From assembly GCF_002162355.1 (NCBI RefSeq), contig NZ_CP021434.1, positions 900,501-964,500 of the forward strand: DNA of 64,000 nt, read 5' to 3'. The stretch comes from Tumebacillus avium. GTDB lineage: Bacteria > Bacillota > Bacilli > Tumebacillales > Tumebacillaceae. Below the pieces are notes generated by a model that saw only the letters and a program-made list of their open reading frames with translations, was not told the DNA's origin and searched no databases. Each line of letters begins with the position of its first letter. Positions within the stretch are counted from its first letter, which is position 1. A program made the position numbers and the translations under genes. Of the stretch, positions 9,826 through 18,242 are shown in pieces.

Positions 9826-10386
9826 CTATTTCATCACATCATGCCACACATAGCGCTCGCCGTTCATCTCGCTGACGACGTTGATCGCCACGCGCGCGCC
9901 GTCGCCGGAGGTGACGATGGTGTGGACGCTGACGCCGGCGATGGTACCGGCCGCCCAGATGCCCGGGATGCTGGTTCTGCCGTCGCGGTCGACAACGACG
10001 TTCGTTTTAATGCGCGGCTCGGTGCCTTCGCGCGTCTCCAAGCCGATTTTCTCCGCCAGATCGGCCATCACGCCGGTGGCGAGGATGACGTGAGTTGCTT
10101 CATGCTGCCCGTCTTCCAATTCAATACGGAAGCCGTTATCCGTCTTGACGATGTTTTCGACTTTGCCGGTGAGCAGCTTCGCGCCGACCTTCTCCATCTG
10201 CTTGCGGCCCGTTTCCAGCATATCAGGCCCGCTGATCTCCATGATGCCAAAATGGTTCTCCATCCACGCCCGCTTGGTCATGCTGTGATCGCTGTCGATG
10301 ACCAGCGTATTTTTCCCTGCCTTCGCCGCAAAGATCGCAGCGCTCGCCCCGGCCGGACCGGCGCCAACAATTACAATGTCATGCAT
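9826..10386 (-). CDS. Small FAD-dependent oxidoreductase, thioredoxin-reductase-like
   Basis: A 186-residue protein with an N-terminal FAD-binding Rossmann motif (IVIVGAGPAGASAA) and a C-terminal FAD motif (GIWAAGTIAGVSVHTIVTSG). Both belong to the thioredoxin reductase/pyridine nucleotide-disulfide oxidoreductase superfamily. It is much shorter than true thioredoxin reductase (about 310 residues): the NADPH domain and the redox CxxC are absent. It therefore cannot be a classical thioredoxin reductase. A small flavoprotein of this fold may act with a partner or oxidise a small substrate; the substrate is unknown. A GGAAGGGAG site precedes the ATG. It is monocistronic. Confidence 0.85.
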   Translation of the reverse strand: MHDIVIVGAGPAGASAAIFAAKAGKNTLVIDSDHSMTKRAWMENHFGIMEISGPDMLETGRKQMEKVGAKLLTGKVENIVKTDNGFRIELEDGQHEATHVILATGVMADLAEKIGLETREGTEPRIKTNVVVDRDGRTSIPGIWAAGTIAGVSVHTIVTSGDGARVAINVVSEMNGERYVWHDVMK

Positions 10387-10538
10387 GCTGAGGTACTCCC
10401 TTCCAGTAGAGCTTGCCTTTCTCTACCAGTCTACACCTCAACTGCCCCTTTTTATGTGCAGTAAGGAGGAATTATTGCAGAGATTCAAGAATATTTGATA
10501 CATTAGAAAATATCTGTTAACCGCCGGGAGGTGTTCAT

Positions 10539-12860
10539 GTGAAACTTCGCAAAAAGATGTTTCTGCGTTTTTTAATGCTAATCGTCGTCTGCCTTGTGCT
10601 GATGCTTCTTTTTGTTAAAGAAGTTTTGCTGAGCAGCTACCTGCGCATCGACGAAGCACAAGCGAAAAAGACGATGGCCGTGGTGATGTACGCCATCGAC
10701 GATGAGATGAAAAACATCAACACCAACATGTTAAATTACTCGGCGTGGGACGATACCTACCAGTTTGTGCAAGGCCATGGTTCGCCCGACTATCTGGACA
10801 GCAACTATCCGACCACGATGTTCGAGACCAACCGCCTCGACCTCGTGCTTTTAGTAGATGAAGACTACAACATCAAATACGGGCAAAGCTACAACCCGCA
10901 GCAAAAAGCCGTCCGCTCCATCCCTACATACTTTCGCAATCAGGACAACCTGCGCAGCCTGACCCGGTTCGCAAACGTGACAGACACCCAAATGGGCCTG
11001 CTGGAGATCGACGGCCAGCCGATGATGGTCATTTCCCAGCCGATCCTGACCAGCGAACGCCAAGGCCCGATTCGCGGCGCGATGATCGTTGGCCGCATCC
11101 TTTCACCGGCGGAAGTGGAACGGCTCAGCCTGCGCACACAGAAAAGCCTCGCGATCATGCCGGCCGGCCAAGTCGCGCCCCCCGCCGGCCCCCCCGGCGT
11201 CTGGGTCAACAATCTCTCCGGGTCGCAAAGCAAAGTCTACGGCATCGTGCATGACTGGGAAGGCGGGATCTGCTTCATCGTTTCCATCGAGCAGGAACGC
11301 GTCGTCTATCAGCAAGGGCTGAAGACGATCCTCTACCTCGGGCTGTATCTGCTGGCCGTCGCCATTGTCGCCGTCGCCGGAGCGGTCATCGCCACCGACC
11401 GCCTCGTCATCAACCGCCTGCACCGCCTGGTGGAAAACATCCGCTGGATCTCCCGCAACCGGAGCTTCTCCGCGCGCATGGAGCCCAGCGGCAAAGACGA
11501 GATCGGCGAACTGGAAGCGGAGTTCAACCTGATGATGGCTTCCCTCCAGCAGTCGCAAAAGGCGATTCGCGATGCGGCGCTGCTCGATCCCTTGACCCAG
11601 TTGCCGAACCGCGTCGCGTTTCACGAAAGTCTGGTCGGCGCCATCGACCACGCCAAACGCACCGGACAGACGCTGGCCGTCCTGTTTGTCGATCTGGACC
11701 ATTTCAAGCACATCAACGACACGTGGGGACACGACGCGGGCGACCAGTTGCTGTTGACGATCGTCGAGCGGATGAAAGGGGCTTTGTGCAGCAATGCGCT
11801 GATCTCGCGGATGGGCGGGGACGAATTTACCGTCCTGATCACCGGCTTCGCAGCGAACGAGCAGGTGCATGACCTCGCCGTGCAGATCGGCGCCGAATTG
11901 TCCCGGCCGCTGCGCATCGCCGACCGCGAGCTGAAGATCACAGCGAGCATCGGCTACAGCTTCTACCCGCATGACGGCTCCGAAGCGGAAAGCCTGATCA
12001 AAAATGCCGACCTGGCGATGTTCACCGGCAAGATGCACGGCCGCAACGAGATCCTTGGCTATCACGACGAGATGCGCGAGATGATCGAAAAGCAGGAAAA
12101 CCTCGCCATGTACCTGCGCTCGGCGGTGGATCAGGAAGAGCTGTTCCTGCAGTATCAGCCAATCGTCAACATCTCCTCCGGCGAAACGGTCGGCGTCGAA
12201 GCGCTCGTCCGCTGGCAGCACCCGATCCTCGGCCGCGTCTCGCCGCTGGACTTCATCCCGCTCGCCGAAAAAACGGGCCTGATCCACAGTATCGGCAACT
12301 GGGTGCTGAAACAAGGCTGCCAGGACATCCTCGCCCTCGGGCAACCCGACTTGCAGCTGTCGATCAACGCTTCAGCGGTGCAGTTGGAAGAGCAGAACTT
12401 CATCGAGAGCGTGATGGACATTTTGCACGAGACGAGATTTGACCCGCGCCGTTTGAAGATCGAGATCACCGAAAGCGCCCTGATGTCCGATATCCAAGGC
12501 GTGACCGACAAGTTGCAGCAACTGCGCGATGCCGGGATTGAGATCTCGATCGACGATTTCGGAACGGGCTACTCGTCGCTGCATTACCTGAAAAAGTTCC
12601 CGCTCGACACGCTAAAAGTGGACAAGAGCTTCATGGACGAAATCGTTGCCACCGAAGGGGACAGCACAATCGCCAAGGCGATCATCGACCTCGGGCGCAA
12701 TTTAGGGCTAAACGTGATCGCCGAAGGTGTGGAGACGGCCGAGCAGGTGGCGTTTTTGCGCGAACAGGACTGCCATTTCGTGCAGGGCTATTATTTCAGC
12801 AAACCGCTCGATTTCCCCGTGCTGGAAGTGTTTTTGGCAGGGAAACGTCTTTCTGTCTAA
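10539..12860 (+). CDS. Membrane c-di-GMP signalling protein (CHASE4-HAMP-GGDEF-EAL)
   Basis: 773 residues. A membrane helix (~8-28) precedes an extracytoplasmic CHASE4-like sensor (~40-260, with the NYSAWDDTY signature). A second helix (~268-290), a HAMP linker, a GGDEF domain (SRMGGDEFTVL, catalytic motif intact) and an EAL domain follow. The EAL domain has VEALVRWQHP, EITESAL and DDFGTGYSSL, with the metal-binding acidic residues retained. Both diguanylate cyclase and phosphodiesterase activities are possible; which dominates cannot be read from sequence. The start is GTG 10539, 7 nt after GGGAGG; the overlapping ATG at 10537 runs straight into a stop. It is monocistronic and ends at a strong terminator. 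Confidence 0.95.
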   Translation: MKLRKKMFLRFLMLIVVCLVLMLLFVKEVLLSSYLRIDEAQAKKTMAVVMYAIDDEMKNINTNMLNYSAWDDTYQFVQGHGSPDYLDSNYPTTMFETNRLDLVLLVDEDYNIKYGQSYNPQQKAVRSIPTYFRNQDNLRSLTRFANVTDTQMGLLEIDGQPMMVISQPILTSERQGPIRGAMIVGRILSPAEVERLSLRTQKSLAIMPAGQVAPPAGPPGVWVNNLSGSQSKVYGIVHDWEGGICFIVSIEQERVVYQQGLKTILYLGLYLLAVAIVAVAGAVIATDRLVINRLHRLVENIRWISRNRSFSARMEPSGKDEIGELEAEFNLMMASLQQSQKAIRDAALLDPLTQLPNRVAFHESLVGAIDHAKRTGQTLAVLFVDLDHFKHINDTWGHDAGDQLLLTIVERMKGALCSNALISRMGGDEFTVLITGFAANEQVHDLAVQIGAELSRPLRIADRELKITASIGYSFYPHDGSEAESLIKNADLAMFTGKMHGRNEILGYHDEMREMIEKQENLAMYLRSAVDQEELFLQYQPIVNISSGETVGVEALVRWQHPILGRVSPLDFIPLAEKTGLIHSIGNWVLKQGCQDILALGQPDLQLSINASAVQLEEQNFIESVMDILHETRFDPRRLKIEITESALMSDIQGVTDKLQQLRDAGIEISIDDFGTGYSSLHYLKKFPLDTLKVDKSFMDEIVATEGDSTIAKAIIDLGRNLGLNVIAEGVETAEQVAFLREQDCHFVQGYYFSKPLDFPVLEVFLAGKRLSV

Positions 12861-12862
12861 TA

Positions 12863-12902
12863 AACAACACCCCCTCCTGAAGGCTCAGGAGGGGGTGTTG
12901 TT
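12863..12902. terminator. Bidirectional intrinsic terminator
   Basis: An 18-bp perfect stem (AACACCCCCTCCTGA against TCAGGAGGGGGTGTT and flanking bases) with a 4-nt loop. It lies between the GGDEF-EAL gene and the small hydrophobic ORF that converges on it. Confidence 0.9.
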
Positions 12903-12910
12903 TGCTGTCT

Positions 12911-13012
12911 TTATTTTCGCTTCGTCATGTCTACGATTCCTTCCGCTCGTTCATAGCTGCTTACCACAATCAGTACGATGATCAGAACTCCCATCAAAAT
13001 ACCCTCTAGCAC
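12911..13012 (-). CDS. Small hydrophobic peptide, 33 aa, one membrane helix
   Basis: A short ORF starting at GTG 13012, 9 nt after a perfect AGGAGG (13022-13027). It encodes about 33 residues: one long hydrophobic helix (GILMGVLIIVLIVVSS), then a charged segment and a basic end (TKRK). An in-frame ATG at 13030 would add six residues but has no ribosome binding site of its own. Size, a single helix, a basic tail and a terminator directly downstream resemble small membrane peptides such as type I toxins or holin-like peptides. I recognise no specific family. It could instead be a small regulatory membrane protein. It lies between the convergent terminator and the end of the Ter operon. Confidence 0.5.
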   Translation of the reverse strand: MLEGILMGVLIIVLIVVSSYERAEGIVDMTKRK

Positions 13013-13095
13013 AGAGAGAGCCCTCCTCATGTTGGTTCTGAAGAAAGGTATGTACTGAGAGTCTATGTGAGAAAACAGTTTATTTAGACCGCCAA

Positions 13096-13122
13096 AAAAA
13101 GACAGCCAATGCTGGCTGTCCG
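13096..13122 (-). terminator. Terminator of the Ter operon
   Basis: On the minus strand, GACAGCCA-GCAT-TGGCTGTC is followed by seven Ts, directly after the telA stop codon. Confidence 0.9.
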
Positions 13123-13131
13123 CAAATTAAT

Positions 13132-14214
13132 CTATTCTAAAAAGCTATTCACCTTGTTCGGCAATGCTTCTCTCGTCGCCCCTTGATAACCGAGACGATC
13201 CCCCAGTTGCTGGTTGATGGCCGTCATCTTGGTTGTGTACTCTCTGCAGCTGGCGATGATTTGTTGGTTGGAGCGTTCAGAAAGATCCAAAGCTGTCATC
13301 AAATCACCGATCGCCTGATTGACTGCCTCCAAAGACATCGACGGTTTGCTTAACAGTTCATTGGTTCGTTCCGTGGTGGTCTTCAGCAGACGTGCATTTT
13401 CTTTGAACTGATTTTCCAGCGTTTTGTTCGTGGCATCTACCGCCGCGATCACCTTCTCCTGATCCCCGAGCGCCATAGTGATCATGGCAGAAACGGTGAT
13501 CAGATTGGCTGTTTTATCGATGGCATTATTGACCGAATCGATCAGCTTGTCGTTGTTGTCATTGATGAGGTCGGCCGCCGCAATCGCCTGATTGTAGACG
13601 ATGATCATTTCCGTCATCGACTGAATGCGCGATACCACCTTGCGCAGGCCGCGTTCCAAATGCGCTTTTCGAGAGGTATTCTCCGCTTTTGCGATCTCCA
13701 GCTCAAACAGCTCTCTGAGTTTATCTCCGAACGCGATCTTGGTCTGCAGATTGTAGATCTCTTCCATTGACGTGCGCTTCATTTGACGCATATAGGCGAT
13801 ATTTTCCTGCAACGTGTCCTTCCCGTCCCGCAGCCCACCCAGGATCGCATCGATGTTCGTTTTGACAGACTGGTATTTGTAGACGTAGTTTTTAAAGGGG
13901 CTTTTGCGTAACAACTTGCCAAACATCCCCACGTTTTTGCTTTGCTCAAGCCCTTCGCATTCCGTACGAAGTTTTAAGATCATGTTCGACACTTCGGCTT
14001 GCTTCCCGGACATGAGATCGTTGACCGGTCTGTCCAGCATTTGCAGAGTCTGTCCCGCCTTCTCCTGCGTCTTCATCCCCAACTTCCCGATCTCATCCAT
14101 CAGAGAATCCAACGAAAGCGTGTCGGTGCTCGATACCTGTCGAATCAACTGCGTCGCTTCTTGAACAACCTTCTGTTCATCCTCTTTTCTGAGCTCAATG
14201 GCAAGAGTAGACAT
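13132..14214 (-). CDS. TelA/YaaN-family toxic anion resistance protein
   Basis: A 360-residue, strongly helical cytoplasmic protein of the TelA family (PF05816). It contains long heptad-rich stretches and family-type segments such as LMSGKQAEVSNMI and the FGKLLRKSPFKNY region. In Bacillus the homologues YceH and YaaN lie beside TerD/TerC genes or beside xpaC, as here. The family is linked by genetics to tellurite and toxic anion resistance and to envelope stress, but its biochemical role is not settled. It is the last gene of the Ter operon, 11 nt after the XpaC-like gene, and is followed by the operon terminator. Confidence 0.92.
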   Translation of the reverse strand: MSTLAIELRKEDEQKVVQEATQLIRQVSSTDTLSLDSLMDEIGKLGMKTQEKAGQTLQMLDRPVNDLMSGKQAEVSNMILKLRTECEGLEQSKNVGMFGKLLRKSPFKNYVYKYQSVKTNIDAILGGLRDGKDTLQENIAYMRQMKRTSMEEIYNLQTKIAFGDKLRELFELEIAKAENTSRKAHLERGLRKVVSRIQSMTEMIIVYNQAIAAADLINDNNDKLIDSVNNAIDKTANLITVSAMITMALGDQEKVIAAVDATNKTLENQFKENARLLKTTTERTNELLSKPSMSLEAVNQAIGDLMTALDLSERSNQQIIASCREYTTKMTAINQQLGDRLGYQGATREALPNKVNSFLE

Positions 14215-14225
14215 GCTGTTCCTCC

Positions 14226-14870
14226 TTACATATGATCAGATTCACGATAGCGGTTCTGGATCAATTCTGCTTTGGTCTGCAATTCAATTAGATCCTTATG
14301 TTCAATCGTTTCGACGATCGTCGTGATTTTGGTATTGATGTCCTTCAGTCCGTTAAGCAACATCCTGCGGTTTTTCGTTTTCGTTTCCCCGCTCAGCCGT
14401 AAAAACGGCGTGATAAAGCTATTAAGGTCCTTCAACACCAATCTGCGGATCGTATGATTGATCGTTCCATTGTTCATTTCTTGCAAAAGCGGGATAACAC
14501 GCTGCAAACGGGCAAACAAAGCCAGCGATTTATCCACGATCTCATCGTCTAGATTGTTTTTCTGCCCCTCCGAGATCACCATGTCTTCTAAGATCTCCAG
14601 ATACTCCAACACGGGCGTGAATTCGGGCGCCACCGGTTCCGCCTGCTCCTGACGGCCACTGCTTGGAATTGGCTCAGCAGGTGCGGACGTCTCAACTTTG
14701 ACTTCTGGAACCACATCCCGAATGTTTGCCTTCTTTCTGTCACGCATCGCTCCGATCCACATCCCCGCAAAAGGGATCAGCAACGAGATCAGTTCTGGAA
14801 AAAGTGGACTCGTGATCAATGCGATCAAATAACCTGCTGCAGCACCTGCTACGACTCGTTTCGTCATCAT
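14226..14870 (-). CDS. XpaC-like membrane protein
   Basis: 214 residues. Two N-terminal hydrophobic helices (GAAAGYLIALITSPLF; LISLLIPFAGMWIG) are followed by a Pro/Glu-rich linker and a helical C-terminal domain (~90-214). Position directly before a telA gene and the two-helix plus helical-tail layout match the XpaC-type partner of TelA/YaaN in Bacillus. Sequence similarity to XpaC is weak by eye, so the assignment rests partly on context. It probably anchors a Ter/TelA complex at the membrane (inference). Confidence 0.65.
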   Translation of the reverse strand: MMTKRVVAGAAAGYLIALITSPLFPELISLLIPFAGMWIGAMRDRKKANIRDVVPEVKVETSAPAEPIPSSGRQEQAEPVAPEFTPVLEYLEILEDMVISEGQKNNLDDEIVDKSLALFARLQRVIPLLQEMNNGTINHTIRRLVLKDLNSFITPFLRLSGETKTKNRRMLLNGLKDINTKITTIVETIEHKDLIELQTKAELIQNRYRESDHM

Positions 14871-14910
14871 GGAAAATCACCCCCGGATCTCGTACCTGCT
14901 ACTACTAAAA

Positions 14911-15738
14911 TTATAGGTTATCATGTCGGATTTTGCCAGTACCTCGATCATTAGGAATACACAGTTCGAACGCCAACTGTAGGATCTCGACAGCTGCAAA
15001 AACGCCAGATACACGCGTCATGAGATATTCCGCTTGCTCTCGATACAGCTCGCCATGCCGCGGGATGATAGAATGTCGGGCATGATCCAGCATACTTCTG
15101 TCAAGCAGTGAGTCGCCCGATGCCAAGCGAACCTCTTTGCCGGACAATTCCTCCAGGTAGGCCAAGGCTGCTGACTTGCTCACAGCGTCCGGAACGAGAT
15201 ACAGCTTGCGTCCCTGTATGGAGAGTCCCCAGCCCCAAGCCTTCAGCCGTTCGGCGGCACGTATCACCTGTTCTTGCGGCATCCGTTCACGCTCGATGCG
15301 GATTGCAAAAAACATTTCGTCACAAAACCGCTCGTCCAACACCCACTCCGGCGTCGCGAACTCCCTGAAAATTTTGTACACATCCTCGGCAGGCGAGCAC
15401 GTCTCCCGAATGCTGCGATGCAAATTGCGGTTCCATTCCAGGTCGGGCACGCCATCGAACAGGATATTGCCTCCGTTGCTGGTTACCGCGTATTTCGGCA
15501 GAATTTGTTCCTGGAACAGATGAATCCGACGGTACTGTTCCACCGTCCGTGTCGTAACCGGGACAAACGTTGCACGTTCCGCTACTTCACGCAACAGCTC
15601 TAACGCCTGCTCCGGCATATAGGAGAGCGGGGCTCCGTCTTTCAACTCCACAGGGATGAGCCCGCTGCTTTTCATCGTGCTCCCGAGTGATCGCTGCGAA
15701 TAGATCAGCGTTTGATCCAGATCGCTGGCAAAGATCAT
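14911..15738 (-). CDS. HAD-superfamily phosphatase of the Ter operon
   Basis: A 275-residue HAD hydrolase with N-terminal motif I SDLDQT, a cap region, and a later segment LASGDSLLDRSML resembling motif IV. Its ATG overlaps the stop of the StiP gene by four bases (ATGA), showing translational coupling. HAD phosphatases recur in Ter-linked biosynthetic clusters together with StiP/PELOTA, phosphoribosyltransferase and HpcH/HpaI aldolase proteins. These clusters have been proposed to make a nucleoside-like metabolite. The substrate here is unknown; a phosphorylated sugar or nucleotide intermediate is likely from the neighbours. Confidence 0.85.
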   Translation of the reverse strand: MIFASDLDQTLIYSQRSLGSTMKSSGLIPVELKDGAPLSYMPEQALELLREVAERATFVPVTTRTVEQYRRIHLFQEQILPKYAVTSNGGNILFDGVPDLEWNRNLHRSIRETCSPAEDVYKIFREFATPEWVLDERFCDEMFFAIRIERERMPQEQVIRAAERLKAWGWGLSIQGRKLYLVPDAVSKSAALAYLEELSGKEVRLASGDSLLDRSMLDHARHSIIPRHGELYREQAEYLMTRVSGVFAAVEILQLAFELCIPNDRGTGKIRHDNL

Positions 15739-16850
15739 ACAGACTCATCCCTTCGCGGCAGGATCAGGCCGCAACAAGAATAGTGGAGACCCGGCGAGAC
15801 CTCCACTGGAACTTGTCGGTCCGCAGCCAACAGCAGAATGTGTTTTAAATTGGGATTGTCCAAGCGATCCACAAGGATCTTCCAAGGAACCCTTCGCAGC
15901 AGAACACGGGTCGTCTCCCCCACTCCTGGTTTCACCAAATTGATGTCTTCAATCCCGAATTGCGACTGCAGATGCCCGATTTCTTGCAACCCTCGCCAAC
16001 TCGGCTCCACCTGCGCGTTGAGGTGCTGCTCCGCTTGCAGTCTGGCCAGCTCAGCGATGGAAGGGAAGTACCTGCTCACCGTATCGACGAACAGTTGGGA
16101 CACGTCTTCACCTGCCCACTCTGCATAATATTTAGCTCCATGAAAATCATCCGGCCCGATCAAGTCTTCTCTCAGGACAGTACGACTGACCAGTCCCGAT
16201 ACGGTCGAGTTCAAGCAGGCGCTTGGAATCAGAAAATCTTCTCGCGTGCCAAACGTTTCTGAGCATTCCCCCGGATCTGCCAACACTGCCAGATCGCTGT
16301 TTAACCGGATGTTATGCTTCTTTTCAAAATCTGCACACGACTTCGCCAAGACCTGTGAGATCGCTCCTTTCCCCGTCCAGCCATCGACAAATTGAATCTC
16401 ATCACCCGAATGAGTTTGCAAGAGATAGAGAAGCGCATTCTCATCGATCCCTTTTCCACGGATGATCGAAACGCTGTAATGAGCAAGCGAAATCCCATAG
16501 ACGTGCTGTAAGTAGCGTTTCATCAGTATGCCCGCTGGAGTGCCGGCTCTGGCGAGGGAAACAAGCACGACCTTCGTACCGCGTTTGCGGATAATCAACT
16601 CTGCAGCCTTTCCCGCTGCCAGCGCTACCTTTTCGGCCGTTTGCCGAAGCGTTTCATGGAACAGCTGCAGGTATTCAGCCGTCGGCCGATATTCCACCGG
16701 CAGCATCTCTGAGTAATGAATTCCGCTCTGGATGGCTTTCTCCCGGTCTTCCGTTGAGGTTTCCAACTCGACGCTTTGCAGATTCTTTAAGAGGAAGGTC
16801 ACATCATCAGGATTGTAACTGCCCATCGGTTGCGGGGCGGATATCTTCAT
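15735..16850 (-). CDS. StiP-family protein with PELOTA RNA-binding-like domain
   Basis: 371 residues matching the StiP family (PF11202, named cysteine protease StiP). The N-terminal part contains VVLVSLARAGTPAG and FVDGWTGKGAIS, features shared with phosphoribosyltransferase-like folds. The last ~70 residues (LVKPGVGETTRVLLRRVPWK onward, up to SCCGLILPRR) match the PELOTA-type RNA-binding domain seen in these proteins. It sits 21 nt after the phosphoribosyltransferase gene and overlaps the HAD gene, so it belongs to one biosynthetic unit of the Ter operon. Enzymatic activity is not demonstrated for the family as far as I know. Confidence 0.85.
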   Translation of the reverse strand: MKISAPQPMGSYNPDDVTFLLKNLQSVELETSTEDREKAIQSGIHYSEMLPVEYRPTAEYLQLFHETLRQTAEKVALAAGKAAELIIRKRGTKVVLVSLARAGTPAGILMKRYLQHVYGISLAHYSVSIIRGKGIDENALLYLLQTHSGDEIQFVDGWTGKGAISQVLAKSCADFEKKHNIRLNSDLAVLADPGECSETFGTREDFLIPSACLNSTVSGLVSRTVLREDLIGPDDFHGAKYYAEWAGEDVSQLFVDTVSRYFPSIAELARLQAEQHLNAQVEPSWRGLQEIGHLQSQFGIEDINLVKPGVGETTRVLLRRVPWKILVDRLDNPNLKHILLLAADRQVPVEVSPGLHYSCCGLILPRRDESV

Positions 16851-16871
16851 ATCATGGCTCCTTTCCTTTGC

Positions 16872-18242
16872 TCAGGACAAAATGACCACTCGGACGCTCT
16901 TGATGCCCAAGTTGCAGAGCCGTTCGAGAAACGGTTCCATTCGCTCCGCTTCTACCTGCCGCTCCAAAAAGACAAAGAGGTCGTCATACCCATACCGTGT
17001 CACGTTATAGAAAAAATGCTGAATCTGCGGGTCATCTGGACTGGGATAGGAAAATGCCTCCCAAATTGCATAGGACGGTTCTGCATGCTGGTGGATCGGA
17101 CTCCTTGTGGTCGATTGATACCAGACCCCGTCCCCCATCTCCGCTGCGATACGCATGGGAAGGTACATAAATTCCCCTGTCCCAAGACATAACGTTTTGG
17201 AGCCGGTGCGAACCTCCTTTAAAATTTTTGCAGCTAGACTGATCTGACGGTTGATCCGCTGCGCCGACGCTGATTCGATCCCGAATCGTCCTGTTGCCAA
17301 AAGGTAGGGCATGGGGTTCCGCTGCCCGACCGAGTCGAGGGAAGACTGATCAACAGTGTCAAAGAGATCCTGCAGGCGTATCACATCCAGATCGACATCC
17401 ACACGCGGCATGGTCTGTACGGTAGTGGCCGCCACCAAATAAGGCTTTCCCTCTGTGCTCATTTCACCTTTAAGCAGAGCGAGCACCTTGATCGTAACGC
17501 CCAGTTCCCGCTCCAGGTCAGCAAAGCGGTCTTGCTGTGCCTGTGTTCGCCAATCCAGCAACGATGCCACATAATAGTCGCGTCCTGGATGCTTGCTGTT
17601 CAGTTCCCGAATGATGTTCAATACCGTGTTTCCTGTCGTCAGTTCATCATCGACCAATACGATCGCTTCCTTGTCTTGAACAGGAGACGACGCATAACAG
17701 CGATGCGATGTGGCATGGGAATGCACTTCTTCGAAATTGACAGATGAATCAAGTTCCGGAATCAATTCCCGTGTCGTGTGGACATATCGGCAATCTGTTG
17801 CAAACGCTGCATACATGCTGTTGCCCAGTGCGGTCGCCGTTTCAGCAAACCCGATGAAGACGAGTGGCCGCGGCGGGCTCCATCTGTTTTCCTGCAAGCG
17901 AAAAAATGCAGCTTTCGCCTGCATAGGGTCACGCACCCCTCCCAGTACTTCCTCCGGACAGGGAGCAGTTCCGTTCAATTCCTGCTGCAGCAACAGGGCC
18001 AATGCAAAGCCGCCCATCAGACTCACTTCCGGACGCACGGGCAAATGCTTCCCCAGAATCTTGCTGACGAAAAGAAACGACCGCTTTTTATTGATGCGGG
18101 CAGCCATCGAAAACAACGTCTCCGGCGAGATCTCAAACGGGTTCTGCGTAACTCTGATGTGTACCTTTAGATCCCCTGTGATCTCATACGTATGCTTGTC
18201 CTGAATAGAAAACTCTTGGTTGTTGAACGTTTCCTTGGTCAT
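16872..18242 (-). CDS. Phosphoribosyltransferase-TRSP fusion of the Ter operon
   Basis: About 456 residues. The N-terminal phosphoribosyltransferase domain carries the PRPP-binding motif IVLVDDELTTGNT near residue 200. The C-terminal TRSP-type domain (~330-456) includes LCLGTGEFMYLPMRIA and a YQSTTRSPI segment. This fusion is typical of Ter-linked clusters. The start is ambiguous: ATG 18242 follows GGGGTG by four bases, while ATG 18254 adds four residues. Either way the gene overlaps the end of the aldolase gene by about 60-70 bp, so the two are co-translated. Expected chemistry is transfer of phosphoribose to a base-like acceptor (inference). Confidence 0.87.
   Translation of the reverse strand: MTKETFNNQEFSIQDKHTYEITGDLKVHIRVTQNPFEISPETLFSMAARINKKRSFLFVSKILGKHLPVRPEVSLMGGFALALLLQQELNGTAPCPEEVLGGVRDPMQAKAAFFRLQENRWSPPRPLVFIGFAETATALGNSMYAAFATDCRYVHTTRELIPELDSSVNFEEVHSHATSHRCYASSPVQDKEAIVLVDDELTTGNTVLNIIRELNSKHPGRDYYVASLLDWRTQAQQDRFADLERELGVTIKVLALLKGEMSTEGKPYLVAATTVQTMPRVDVDLDVIRLQDLFDTVDQSSLDSVGQRNPMPYLLATGRFGIESASAQRINRQISLAAKILKEVRTGSKTLCLGTGEFMYLPMRIAAEMGDGVWYQSTTRSPIHQHAEPSYAIWEAFSYPSPDDPQIQHFFYNVTRYGYDDLFVFLERQVEAERMEPFLERLCNLGIKSVRVVILS

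Noticed and set aside
11103..12344. Minus-strand open frame opposite the GGDEF-EAL gene
   Set aside because: Shadow frame; the plus strand has intact catalytic motifs.
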